Shown: positions 1 through 10,675 of the stretch, in pieces
Numbering within the stretch: the stretch's first letter is position 1
Layout of the letters: each line of letters starts with the position of its first letter
Origin: Bacteroidaceae bacterium
GTDB lineage: Bacteria; Bacteroidota; Bacteroidia; Bacteroidales; Bacteroidaceae
NCBI GenBank assembly: GCA_017429945.1
Contig: JAFRNY010000053.1
Span: 1-36,543 of the forward strand
DNA length: 36,543 bases
Direction of reading: 5' to 3'
The notes under the pieces: generated by a model
Databases searched by the model: none
What the model saw: only the letters and a program-made list of their open reading frames with translations
Told to the model about the DNA's origin: nothing
Position numbers and translations under genes: made by a program

Positions 1-21
1 TCGCCCTCTTGGAATGATGGG

Positions 22-119
22 GCACTCTTCCAGAGTGCATATTCCACGATTGTATGCCAACCGGGGGTGCTCGCTACGCTCGTACCCTCGGTTATTAAGC
101 GAAGACCGCGTTGCGGTCT
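22..119. repeat. Cluster of three short hairpins (REP-like intergenic repeat)
   Basis: Three hairpins follow one another: GCACTCT/AGAGTGC (22-38), ACCGGGGGT/ACCCTCGGT (60-92, one mismatch) and AGACCGC/GCGGTCT (103-119). No ORF of interest crosses them. Clustered GC-rich hairpins like this are typical of dispersed palindromic intergenic repeats, but copy number cannot be judged from one window. The element may continue to the left of the window. Confidence 0.55.
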
Positions 120-257
120 CTTTGGTGGTAAGATTGCGGATAATCATATAATTTATAACTCAAGAAAACCTTTAAAAATCAATTAAACTTATGTTTTTCC
201 TCGTTCGCAGCTCTTTTCTTTTTTATGTATAGGGTAATTGCACAGAGCTGTTTTTTG

Positions 258-296
258 ACGCCCTGCAAGGCAATTTTTGCTTGCGGGGCGTTTTTT
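258..296 (+). terminator. Rho-independent terminator or leader attenuator
   Basis: An ACGCCC/GGGCGT outer stem and a GCAAG/CTTGC inner stem are followed by six T. It lies about 155 bp before the GH27 gene. It could end an upstream gene outside the window or act in a leader. No gene that it could serve is visible at 1-257. Confidence 0.6.
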
Positions 297-379
297 CTTT
301 TTGTCCTCTGAAGTCAAGAAAAGGTAGTTGGTATGCAAAATAATTCATGCAAAGTGATGGCTGTTTCAGATAATACTTG

Positions 380-387
380 TAAATTTG
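380..387 (+). promoter_or_regulatory. Bacteroidetes -7 element (TAAATTTG) upstream of the GH27 gene
   Basis: TAAATTTG fits the Bacteroidetes sigma-70 (SigABfr) -7 consensus TAnnTTTG and lies 63 bp before the ATG at 451. No TTTG is found at the expected 19-21 bp upstream, so only half the signature is present. Confidence 0.4.
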
Positions 388-450
388 AGGCGTGAAACCT
401 GAAAACTTGCAGAATACCCAACTTCTAACTAACTTATAACAACCTACCAC

Positions 451-2652
451 ATGAAAAAGCTTTTTACGTTGGCGCTGGCAACCATAGTGGCTGCAGGCGT
501 GTGGGCTCAGGCCCCGAGTGTCAAGCAGGCCCTTTTCCACAAGGGCGACGATATGGCGTGGGCCAAGGCCGAGACTTCAGATGCCGGCTGGGCCAAGATT
601 GACATGACGCGCAACTGGGATGACCAGGGCTACGTCATCAACAACGGTTACGCCTGGTACCGCGTTCACATCACCATCCCCAGTTCGCTCCTGAAGGGCG
701 TGGAGAACCCCAAGTTCGTGCTCATTGACCTGCCCAAGGCCGATGATGCCGACGAGTGCTACCTCAATGGCAAACTTATTGGCAAGACGGGCGGTATGCC
801 CGGCGACCAGGGCGGCTACAAATCAGCCTGGAGCGCCGTGCGCAGCTATCCCGTCGACATCAAGACGGGCGGCATACGCTGGGACGAAGATAATGTCGTG
901 GCCATACGAGTTTACAACGGCGGCGAGCCTGGCGGCCTCTTCGACACGCCGCTCAATGTGCGTGTGCCCAGCAATCTCGACGGACTGAGCATTCACTTCA
1001 CCGATGTCAACCAAGGCCGCGCCCACTGCGACGTGGAGCTGCGCAACGCCTATCCCGTGGTGCAGAGCGGACGCCTCGAACTGAACGTCATCGATCGCGA
1101 AAGCGGAGCCGTGCTGTCGAAGCAGTCTAAGAAACTGAGCATCAAGCAGAACAAGCCCGTGCGCCTGACAGTGCCCTACGACAAGGCCAAGACCTGCTTG
1201 CTCACTGCCGTATATACCGACTCGAAGACGGGCAAGCAGATCACGCAGCGCCTGCCGCTTAAATATATCCTCACCCCGCCAGCACCGCTGACGCCGCGCT
1301 TCAACGGCGCTCCGCTCTTTGGCGTACGTCCCGGTTCACCCGTCATCTACCGCTTCCCCGTCTCCGGTGAGCGCCCGATGAAGTTCACCTGCGCCAACCT
1401 TCCCGAGGGCTTGAAGCTGAGCGAGGCCGACGGCGTGCTCAGCGGAACGATTGACCATCAGTGCGACCTCACCTTCACCGTCACGGCCACAAATGCCAAG
1501 GGCAGCGCCAGCCAGAAGTTCACGCTTCGTGTGGGGCCGCGTATGATGGCCCTTACGCCGCCTATGGGCTGGAACTCATGGAACTGCTGGGCTCTGAGTG
1601 TCTCTGAGGAGAAAGTGAAAGCTTCGGCACAAGCGCTTATCGACAAGGGTCTGGCCGACTACGGCTATTGCTACATGAATATCGACGACGGCTGGGAAGC
1701 CCCCGAGCGTAACCCCGACGGCACCATCGCCGTCAACGAGAAATTCCCGTCGATGAAGGCTCTGGGCGACTGGCTCCATGAGCGCGGTCTCAAGTTCGGC
1801 ATCTACAGCTCGCCCGGCGACTACACCTGCGGCGGCTATCTCGGCTCCATCGACCACGAGCAGCAGGATGCTCAGTCGTATGCCGAATGGGGTATTGACT
1901 ATCTGAAGTACGACTGGTGCGGCTACGGACGCGAGCATGCCAAGGAGAAGGACAAGGGCGTGGCCTCTTACGTACGACCATACCTTCTCATGCAGAAATT
2001 CCTGCGCGAGCAGCCGCGCGACATCTTCTACAGCCTCTGCCAGTACGGTATGGCCAAAGTGTGGGAGTGGGGACCCTTCGTAGATGCCAACAGCTGGCGC
2101 ACGACGGGCGACATCACCGACACGTGGCGCTCGATGTACGACATAGGTTTCCGCCAGCAGGCTGGCCTCGCACCCTATGCCGCCCCCGGACATTGGAACG
2201 ACCCCGACATGCTCATCGTGGGCAAGGTGGGCTGGAGCAGCAACCTGCGTGACTCGCGCCTGACGCCCGACGAGCAGTACACACACATCACCCTCTGGAC
2301 GCTGCTGGCCTCAAACATGCTCATCGGCTGTGATATTGCTCAGATGGACGACTTCACCGTCGGACTGCTCTGCAACAACGAGGTCAATGCCGTCAACCAG
2401 GACATCCTGGGCAAGCAGGCCGACCGCGTCAGCAAGGACGGCGACATCGAGGTGTGGGCACGTCCGCTGGCCGACGGCTCGCAGGCAATCGGTATCTTCA
2501 ACGTAGGCACCGAGGACAAGACTTTCAACCTTAAGGCCCTTGCCCCCACAGCCACCGTCATCCGCGACCTCTGGCGCCAAAAGGACCTCACGGCCGACGA
2601 GATGACCTGCGTCATTCCCTCGCACGGGTGTAAATATATAAAGGTGAAATAG
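451..2652 (+). CDS. Secreted GH27 alpha-galactosidase
   Basis: Predicted to hydrolyse terminal alpha-linked galactose from oligosaccharides or galactomannan, in the periplasm or at the cell surface. The 733-residue protein starts with a signal peptide (MKKLFTLALATIVAAGVWAQ). A beta-sandwich region like galactose-binding domains follows (about 40-165). Next is a putative Ig (He_PIG-like) domain at about 288-362. The GH27 catalytic barrel begins at the family hallmark TPPMGWNSWNCW (about 369). By family alignment the nucleophile is Asp488 in YLKYDWC and the acid/base is Asp554 in WRTTGDI. Both are present, so the enzyme should be active. The N-terminal modules make it longer than single-domain GH27 enzymes. 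No T9SS sorting domain or lipobox is visible. It is followed by its own hairpin region and is probably transcribed separately from the receptor gene downstream. Confidence 0.93.
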   Translation: MKKLFTLALATIVAAGVWAQAPSVKQALFHKGDDMAWAKAETSDAGWAKIDMTRNWDDQGYVINNGYAWYRVHITIPSSLLKGVENPKFVLIDLPKADDADECYLNGKLIGKTGGMPGDQGGYKSAWSAVRSYPVDIKTGGIRWDEDNVVAIRVYNGGEPGGLFDTPLNVRVPSNLDGLSIHFTDVNQGRAHCDVELRNAYPVVQSGRLELNVIDRESGAVLSKQSKKLSIKQNKPVRLTVPYDKAKTCLLTAVYTDSKTGKQITQRLPLKYILTPPAPLTPRFNGAPLFGVRPGSPVIYRFPVSGERPMKFTCANLPEGLKLSEADGVLSGTIDHQCDLTFTVTATNAKGSASQKFTLRVGPRMMALTPPMGWNSWNCWALSVSEEKVKASAQALIDKGLADYGYCYMNIDDGWEAPERNPDGTIAVNEKFPSMKALGDWLHERGLKFGIYSSPGDYTCGGYLGSIDHEQQDAQSYAEWGIDYLKYDWCGYGREHAKEKDKGVASYVRPYLLMQKFLREQPRDIFYSLCQYGMAKVWEWGPFVDANSWRTTGDITDTWRSMYDIGFRQQAGLAPYAAPGHWNDPDMLIVGKVGWSSNLRDSRLTPDEQYTHITLWTLLASNMLIGCDIAQMDDFTVGLLCNNEVNAVNQDILGKQADRVSKDGDIEVWARPLADGSQAIGIFNVGTEDKTFNLKALAPTATVIRDLWRQKDLTADEMTCVIPSHGCKYIKVK

Positions 2653-2742
2653 TAAGCGGCCCGACTCGTTCTCCCCTTACTTTTTATCGGCAAGGTTAAA
2701 TATTGTTATTATTAGCCTGCTGTAATAAATTTTGTTAAATGT

Positions 2743-2795
2743 GGCTGCAAAGGCTTTCCTTTCTTCATCGAAAGGCTTACCTTTGCAGCCGTTTT
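2743..2795 (+). terminator. Hairpin after the GH27 gene, overlapping the next promoter
   Basis: An 11-bp stem GGCTGCAAAGG/CCTTTGCAGCC (2743-2753 and 2780-2790) encloses an inner stem CCTTTC/GAAAGG and is followed by GTTTTTG. It may terminate GH27 transcription. The right arm contains the TACCTTTG element of the promoter for the downstream receptor, so the DNA has two possible roles. Confidence 0.55.
2755..2785 (+). promoter_or_regulatory. Promoter of the TonB receptor/DUF4249 operon
   Basis: TACCTTTG (2778-2785) matches the Bacteroidetes -7 consensus TAnnTTTG exactly. TTTC (2755-2758) sits 19 bp upstream, one mismatch from the -33 TTTG. The ATG at 2830 gives a leader of roughly 40 nt. Confidence 0.65.
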
Positions 2796-2829
2796 TGCTT
2801 TCAATCAACTATCAATAATAAAGCTAATA

Positions 2830-5190
2830 ATGAAAAATGCACTTCTGGCTCTCTGCCTGCTGACGGCTGCTGTAGGCCTGCATGCCCAGCGCGTCACGGT
2901 GAGCGGCCACATCACCGACGCCGTTTCGCGCGAGACTCTGATAGGCTCTACCGTACATGCGCTCGGTAGCCTCGATGGCACAACATCCAACCCTTTTGGT
3001 TTCTACAGCTTAACCTTGCCAGCCGGCGAGGTAGTCCTGAGCTATTCCTATTCAGGCTATCAACCTACAGAGCTGCGGCTGAGTCTGCAGCGCGACACGG
3101 TCATTAACGTCAGCCTGCGGGCTAAGGACCTGCTGCGCGAAGTGGTCGTTGAGGCCGACCGCACCGATGCCGGCCTGTATGCCACCGGCATGGGCATCAC
3201 CGACGTCTCGGTAAGTCAGATAGAACATACGCCCTCGCTGCTCGGCGAGACCGACGTCATCCGCACACTGCAGTTGCTGCCCGGCGTGCAGTCGGGCATG
3301 AATGGTATGGCAGGCCTTTACGTCCGCGGCGGAGCGGGCGACGAGAATCTCATCATGCTCGATGGCGTGCCTATCTACAAGGTCGACCATCTGTTTGGCT
3401 TCTTCTCGGTGTTCACGCCCGAGGCTATGAAAAAGGTGACGTTCTACAAAAGTTCGTTTCCCGCTCGCTACAATGGCCGCCTCTCATCAATCGTCGACGT
3501 CCGCACGCGCGACGGCGATATGCAGCACTACCATGGCACGGCAAGCATAGGTCTGCTCAGCAGCCGCCTGAATTTCGAGGGCCCGATCATCAAGGACCGC
3601 ACCTCGTTCAGCCTCTCGGCACGCACCAGCTATTGGAGTTGGGTGGCGCGCCCTTTCATGCCCAAGGACTCGAAGTTCGGCTATACGTTCTACGACCTTA
3701 ATGCCAAACTCAACCACCGCTTCTCCGGCCGCGACCGCCTCTACCTGAGCTTCTATCAGGGGCAGGACCGCCTAAAGAGCGACTATGAAGACTACTGGGG
3801 GGACCACGGCGAGTACACCGAGCGCTATGGCGACAGGATGCACTGGGGCAATACGTTGGCCTCGCTGCGCTGGAACCATGTCTTCACCGACCAGCTCTTT
3901 GCCAATGCCACTGTCTCGACGAACAACTATAAGATGCGACTCAAGAGCTACGACAATCTGGCTGAGCCCAGCGGCGCGGCTGATAATGCTTCGTCAAAAT
4001 ACAATTCGAGCATTCACGACCTGACGGCTCAGATCGACTTCGACTACGACCCGCGTCCGCAGCACCGCATTCAGTTCGGAGCGGCCTATACGCGCCACAA
4101 CTTCCGGCCGGAGACCTCGTCGAACCAGCTGATACAGTCGTCGGCAGGCAAGGTGCTGATCGACACGGCTTACATTATGCCCGCCCGGAAGATCCCCGCC
4201 GACGAGGCTATGGTTTATGCTGAGGACAACTGGCGGGTGACACGTGCCCTGCACCTGACGCCGGGACTGGCCTATACGCTCTTCCACGTCGACGGCACCA
4301 CATACAGCGCCTTGCAGCCGCGCCTGTCGCTGCGGTGGCAGGCGGCCGAGGCGTGGGCCTTGAAGGCGGCATACTCCGAGATGGCGCAGTACATCCACCT
4401 GCTCACGTCAATGCCCATCGCCATGCCTACCGACCTGTGGGTGCCCATCACCCGCAATATCAAGCCGGAACGGGCCAGCCAGTACTCCTTGGGCGCTTAT
4501 TTCACAGGCCTTAAGGGCTGGGAGATGTCGGTCGAGGGCTACTACAAGAATCTGCGCAACGTCCTCGAGTACCGCGACGGCATGAGCTTCTTCGGCTTCT
4601 CGGGCTCGTGGGAGAACCTTGTGGCCGTAGGCACAGGACGTGCGGCGGGGCTTGAGTTCCTGCTTCGCAAGACCAGCGGCCGCACTACGGGTTGGCTGGC
4701 ATACACGCTGGCCAAGAGCACCCGCAAGTTCAGCCGCGACAGCGGGGTGAACGACGGGCATCGCTTCCCCTTCACCTTCGACCGCCGCCACACGCTGAAC
4801 CTTGTGGTCAACCACAAGTTCTCGCAGCGCCTCGACCTCGACGGCACATGGATGTTCCACTCTGGCGAAGCGGCTACCCTAGCCACGCAAAAAGGTATAG
4901 TGATGAACCCCGACGACGGCTCGCTGAAAGAGGTTTACTATGTGCCCTCGCGCAACAACTATCGTCTGCCGTGCAGTCACACTCTCTCGCTCGGGCTGAA
5001 CATTCGCAAGCAGCTCAAATGCAAAGCCGAACGGACGTGGAACATCAGTCTCTACAATGCCTACAACGCCATGAATCCTACGCTCGTCTATCGCAAGGAA
5101 GACAACGTGGGCAACTACCGCCACGACAAGCTGACGAAGTACACGCTCCTGCCCTGCATACCCTCGTTCACTCTAACTTATAAATGGTAA
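2830..5190 (+). CDS. TonB-dependent outer-membrane receptor with carboxypeptidase-regulatory-like domain
   Basis: Outer-membrane active transporter of unknown substrate, energised by TonB/ExbBD. The 786-residue protein has a signal peptide (about 1-19) and a CarboxypepD_reg-like beta-sandwich (about 21-98). The plug domain (about 135-225) contains LYVRGGAGDENLIMLDGVPI and a segment typical of receptors paired with DUF4249. A long beta-barrel follows, ending with aromatic Trp (FTLTYKW). It is shorter than SusC proteins (about 1000 residues) and no SusD lies beside it, so it belongs to the other large class of Bacteroidetes TonB receptors. Only 4 bp separate its stop from the DUF4249 lipoprotein start, so the two are almost certainly cotranscribed and probably work as one complex. 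Confidence 0.93.
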   Translation: MKNALLALCLLTAAVGLHAQRVTVSGHITDAVSRETLIGSTVHALGSLDGTTSNPFGFYSLTLPAGEVVLSYSYSGYQPTELRLSLQRDTVINVSLRAKDLLREVVVEADRTDAGLYATGMGITDVSVSQIEHTPSLLGETDVIRTLQLLPGVQSGMNGMAGLYVRGGAGDENLIMLDGVPIYKVDHLFGFFSVFTPEAMKKVTFYKSSFPARYNGRLSSIVDVRTRDGDMQHYHGTASIGLLSSRLNFEGPIIKDRTSFSLSARTSYWSWVARPFMPKDSKFGYTFYDLNAKLNHRFSGRDRLYLSFYQGQDRLKSDYEDYWGDHGEYTERYGDRMHWGNTLASLRWNHVFTDQLFANATVSTNNYKMRLKSYDNLAEPSGAADNASSKYNSSIHDLTAQIDFDYDPRPQHRIQFGAAYTRHNFRPETSSNQLIQSSAGKVLIDTAYIMPARKIPADEAMVYAEDNWRVTRALHLTPGLAYTLFHVDGTTYSALQPRLSLRWQAAEAWALKAAYSEMAQYIHLLTSMPIAMPTDLWVPITRNIKPERASQYSLGAYFTGLKGWEMSVEGYYKNLRNVLEYRDGMSFFGFSGSWENLVAVGTGRAAGLEFLLRKTSGRTTGWLAYTLAKSTRKFSRDSGVNDGHRFPFTFDRRHTLNLVVNHKFSQRLDLDGTWMFHSGEAATLATQKGIVMNPDDGSLKEVYYVPSRNNYRLPCSHTLSLGLNIRKQLKCKAERTWNISLYNAYNAMNPTLVYRKEDNVGNYRHDKLTKYTLLPCIPSFTLTYKW

Positions 5191-5194
5191 GGCC

Positions 5195-6226
5195 ATGAAG
5201 AAAGCATTTTTTCTCTTAGCAACAGCAGCTCTGACGGCCATGGCGGCTTGCGAGCACGACATAGATATCCACACCGACCACGAACAGCCGCAGCTGAGCC
5301 TGCACGGCTACCTCTCGGCCGACTCTGCCGTCAACCATCTCGTAGTGGGCATGACGGGTGTTGACCAGGCTACCATCGTTCACCAGGCCCACGTAGAAGT
5401 CTATGTGAACGGTGAGTTTCGCGAGAAATGCAAGATAGAGAGGGAGGCACAGCGCTACCTCATCACTACTCCTTTCCACCCGGGCGACCGTGTGCGAATC
5501 GAAGTGGCTACGACCGACGGCAAGCACCAGGCCTTTGTAGAGGAAACGGTGCCGCAGCCAGTCGGTGGTATCAAGGGCGTCAAGGCGCAGCTGGTGGAAG
5601 AGCATAAGTTCCTGAGCGAATACGGCTACACCGACGAAACGGCCGACGCTTTCGAACTGAGACTGTCGTTCGCCGACAACCGCGGCTCGACAGATTTCTA
5701 CCGCTTGGCAGCGCCGCTCGTGGGAGCTACGCGCGAGCATCGCTACGTAGATCCTGACGGCGAATACATGGAAGACATCGATAGCGTGGCGGTGCCGGTG
5801 ACGTTCGACTGCACCCAGGATCCCATACTTATGGAGGGCAACACCATAAAGCCCAGCAGCGACCTCGATATGCCTACCGTGGGCAACGTCATCAACCGCT
5901 ACGGCGTGTTCACCGACAAGCTCTTCCGCGACAACGAGGCATCGCTCTGCGTGTATCTGCCGTTGACGTTCAGGCAGAGCCTTGCCGGAATGTATGACTA
6001 CGGAACAATCTTCACGCTGCTGGAGGGAACGGCTACAGTGGCCGTCGAGAGCATCACGGAAAGCGAGTACTACTACCTGAAAGCATTGAATACCAGCGAG
6101 TCGGAGACTTACGAAGACAATCACGACCTGTCTGGTCCTATCCGCCTGCCGTCGAACGTACACGGAGGAACGGGCTTCGTCGGCTTCAGGGCATCAAAGT
6201 CGATAGAGTGCACTTTGGCCAAATAG
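5195..6226 (+). CDS. DUF4249-family lipoprotein, partner of the TonB receptor
   Basis: The 343-residue protein has a lipoprotein signal (MKKAFFLLATAALTAMAAC, lipid Cys19). After it comes the DUF4249-like start, in which a short acidic stretch leads into LSLHGYLSADSAVNHLVVGM. The rest looks all-beta: an Ig-like N-terminal part with NGEF and PGDRVRIEV turns, then a longer beta-rich domain. DUF4249 proteins are encoded next to TonB receptors throughout Bacteroidetes, but their biochemical role is not established. A surface- or periplasm-facing accessory role in substrate capture is an inference from the 4-bp spacing and family context. It is the last gene of the operon, and a strong hairpin with a T-run follows about 105 bp downstream. 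Confidence 0.85.
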   Translation: MKKAFFLLATAALTAMAACEHDIDIHTDHEQPQLSLHGYLSADSAVNHLVVGMTGVDQATIVHQAHVEVYVNGEFREKCKIEREAQRYLITTPFHPGDRVRIEVATTDGKHQAFVEETVPQPVGGIKGVKAQLVEEHKFLSEYGYTDETADAFELRLSFADNRGSTDFYRLAAPLVGATREHRYVDPDGEYMEDIDSVAVPVTFDCTQDPILMEGNTIKPSSDLDMPTVGNVINRYGVFTDKLFRDNEASLCVYLPLTFRQSLAGMYDYGTIFTLLEGTATVAVESITESEYYYLKALNTSESETYEDNHDLSGPIRLPSNVHGGTGFVGFRASKSIECTLAK

Positions 6227-6331
6227 GTCTCTCAAAGTTTCACGGTCAACAATTTCTTCTAAAATTTTTTTGATTTTCACCTTCACCTACACTTTTCGCT
6301 GTAACGCATAGTGTATGAGAAGGTTAAGGCC

Positions 6332-6364
6332 AGTGTAGGTGAAATTTCACCTACACTCTTTTTT
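6332..6364 (+). terminator. Terminator of the receptor/DUF4249 operon, built on a 26-bp perfect palindrome
   Basis: AGTGTAGGTG and CACCTACACT flank a central AAATTT, and a C plus T-rich run follows. The half-site TTCACCTACACTTTT also occurs separately about 64 bp upstream (6282 onward), so the sequence is both a direct and an inverted repeat. Confidence 0.75.
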
Positions 6365-6533
6365 GCTACTGCTAAATAGTTCCCACGCTCGGCCCTTTTG
6401 GTCGTTTCAAGGAGTGGCTGTCCTGTATCTCTTGGCTGGTGTTTGGCCTTTCAATAGGCGTAATCCTGCGAGATGCCGGGCAGATTATTCAAAAGGAGCG
6501 GCAGAGTGAATCGAACCTTCAAGGAAAGTCAAA
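6365..6533. other. Non-coding stretch with nothing recognised
   Basis: This lies between the operon terminator and the repeat block. I see no convincing ORF, RNA gene or promoter. The short ORFs across it have no start context, no recognisable motifs and coding character unlike the neighbouring genes. Confidence 0.5.
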
Positions 6534-6552
6534 GTAAAACAACTTGTTTTAC
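6534..6552. repeat. 19-bp palindrome GTAAAACAA-C-TTGTTTTAC
   Basis: A perfect 9-bp inverted repeat around one central base, about 40 bp outside the left end of the large inverted-repeat element. It could be an operator or part of the repeat boundary. No gene starts nearby. Confidence 0.4.
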
Positions 6553-6593
6553 CTCAACTCAACTGGTCGCAGCGGCGGAAACGCCCAATTGTT

Positions 6594-7122
6594 TTGGCAA
6601 TGATATAGCTGTTGACCCCATAATGGATAGGCGAACGTCCCGGAGGGGCAATAAGCAGTTAGCCCAGGGCAGCGCCCTGGGTAACCAGCGACAAAAGTAT
6701 ATTCGCCCTGACGGGGCAAAAGCACTATTGCACACAGATATGTAGAACTTAAATCTTCCTTAAATCTCACCTTAAATCTTTTCTTAAGGCTTCTTCGGCT
6801 TATCGCCTCAGAAGTTTACGGCCGCATACGGCCTACTCGCTCGTGCCAGCCCTGCGTAGGCTCCGTGGAGCCGTAGCCTCTCGTGTGGCCGATCAGGCAC
6901 ACGAGCTGTACAGTCAGCAGGGATTTAAGGTAAGATTTAAGGAAGATTTAAGTTCCACTTATTTAATGCTTTTGCCCCGTCAGGGCGCGTATATTGCTGA
7001 CAAGATAACCCAGGGCGCTGCCCTGGGCTAACTGCTTGCTAGCCTTTCAGGCTGCTTTGGGTCAAGCGTTGCTTTGAGGCGAGCGACGGGCCGATTAGGG
7101 TCAACTGCTATATTATTGCCTT
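6594..7122. repeat. About 530-bp inverted-repeat element with hairpin-rich centre, no ORF
   Basis: The left arm (about 6594-6779) and right arm (about 6921-7122) are imperfect inverted copies. Shared blocks include GGCAATRATATAGC at the outer ends, AGCAGTTAGCCCAGGGCAGC, CGCCCTGACGGGGCAAAAGC and AACTTAAATCTTCCTTAAATC. The 140-bp centre holds several hairpins (6791-6815, 6820-6833, 6858-6872, 6879-6904). No transposase or other real ORF lies inside. The short ORFs in each arm encode the same spurious peptide (RFKEDLSSTYL), as expected from mirrored arms. It looks like a non-autonomous, MITE- or BIME-like element. Confidence 0.7.
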
Positions 7123-7134
7123 GTTTTAAAGTAA

Positions 7135-7196
7135 AATGACGAATGACAAATGACGAATGACGAATGAGGAATGACGAATGACGAGTGACGAATGAT
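7135..7196. repeat. Tandem 7-bp array, unit AATGACG, about 9 units
   Basis: Successive units AATGACG, AATGACA, AATGACG, AATGACG, AATGAGG, AATGACG, AATGACG, AGTGACG and AATGAT keep strict 7-bp register. It lies downstream of the uvrA stop codon. The unit length is not a multiple of three and no gene crosses it. Confidence 0.85.
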
Positions 7197-7211
7197 ATTT
7201 ACTATGATAGC

Positions 7212-7258
7212 AGCCCAACTCTTCTTCTCGAGGGGAGTCGGAGGGGAAGAGCTGGGCT
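7212..7258. repeat. Inverted repeat downstream of uvrA
   Basis: AGCCCAACTCTTC and GAAGAGCTGGGCT can pair with one mismatch around a GC-rich loop. It lies 55 bp past the uvrA stop on the minus strand. No T-run follows in the uvrA direction, so it may be a stem-loop at the end of the uvrA transcript or another GC-rich palindromic repeat rather than a classical terminator. Confidence 0.5.
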
Positions 7259-7313
7259 TGAGGGGGCATTCTAATTGGGAGAGTCGGCGGGGCCGTGGCC
7301 GTGACGAATGTCG

Positions 7314-10493
<3,180 letters not shown>

Positions 10494-10535
10494 TGTTCAG
10501 TCTGCAATCTTTTTATGTTGAGGCCACGTTAATCT

Positions 10536-10675
10536 ATTGCAAATTGCAAATTATCAATTGCAAATTATCAATTGCAAATTGCAAATTATCAATTGCAAAT
10601 TATCAATTGTCAATTGCAAATTATCAATTGCAAATTATCAATTATCAATTATCAATTGTCAATTATCAATTACTC
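10536..10675. repeat. Tandem 7-bp array, 20 units of ATTGCAA/ATTATCA/ATTGTCA
   Basis: Twenty consecutive 7-mers in perfect register (140 bp). Unit types ATTGCAA, ATTATCA and ATTGTCA are interspersed, and the last unit is ATTACTC. Every unit begins ATT, and variation is confined to the middle positions and the sixth base. It fills most of the gap between uvrA and the T9SS cargo gene. It also supplies the last codon (Asn) and the TGA stop of that gene (10666-10668). Confidence 0.92.

Noticed and set aside
5216-6163. 315-codon frame antisense to the DUF4249 gene
   Set aside because: The sense gene is a clear lipoprotein in an operon. The antisense product is His/Val/Arg-rich with no features.
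6380-6590. Possible tRNA or small RNA gene
   Set aside because: A T-loop-like GTGAATCGAACC string near 6505 caught attention, but no cloverleaf with acceptor stem and anticodon arm can be built around it.
6473-7031. Short frames inside the inverted-repeat element (including two that share RFKEDLSSTYL)
   Set aside because: The shared peptide is produced by mirrored repeat arms, not homology of genes. Neither frame has any other support.
10536-10675. CRISPR array
   Set aside because: Units are 7 bp with no spacers and no cas genes nearby. It is a simple tandem array.
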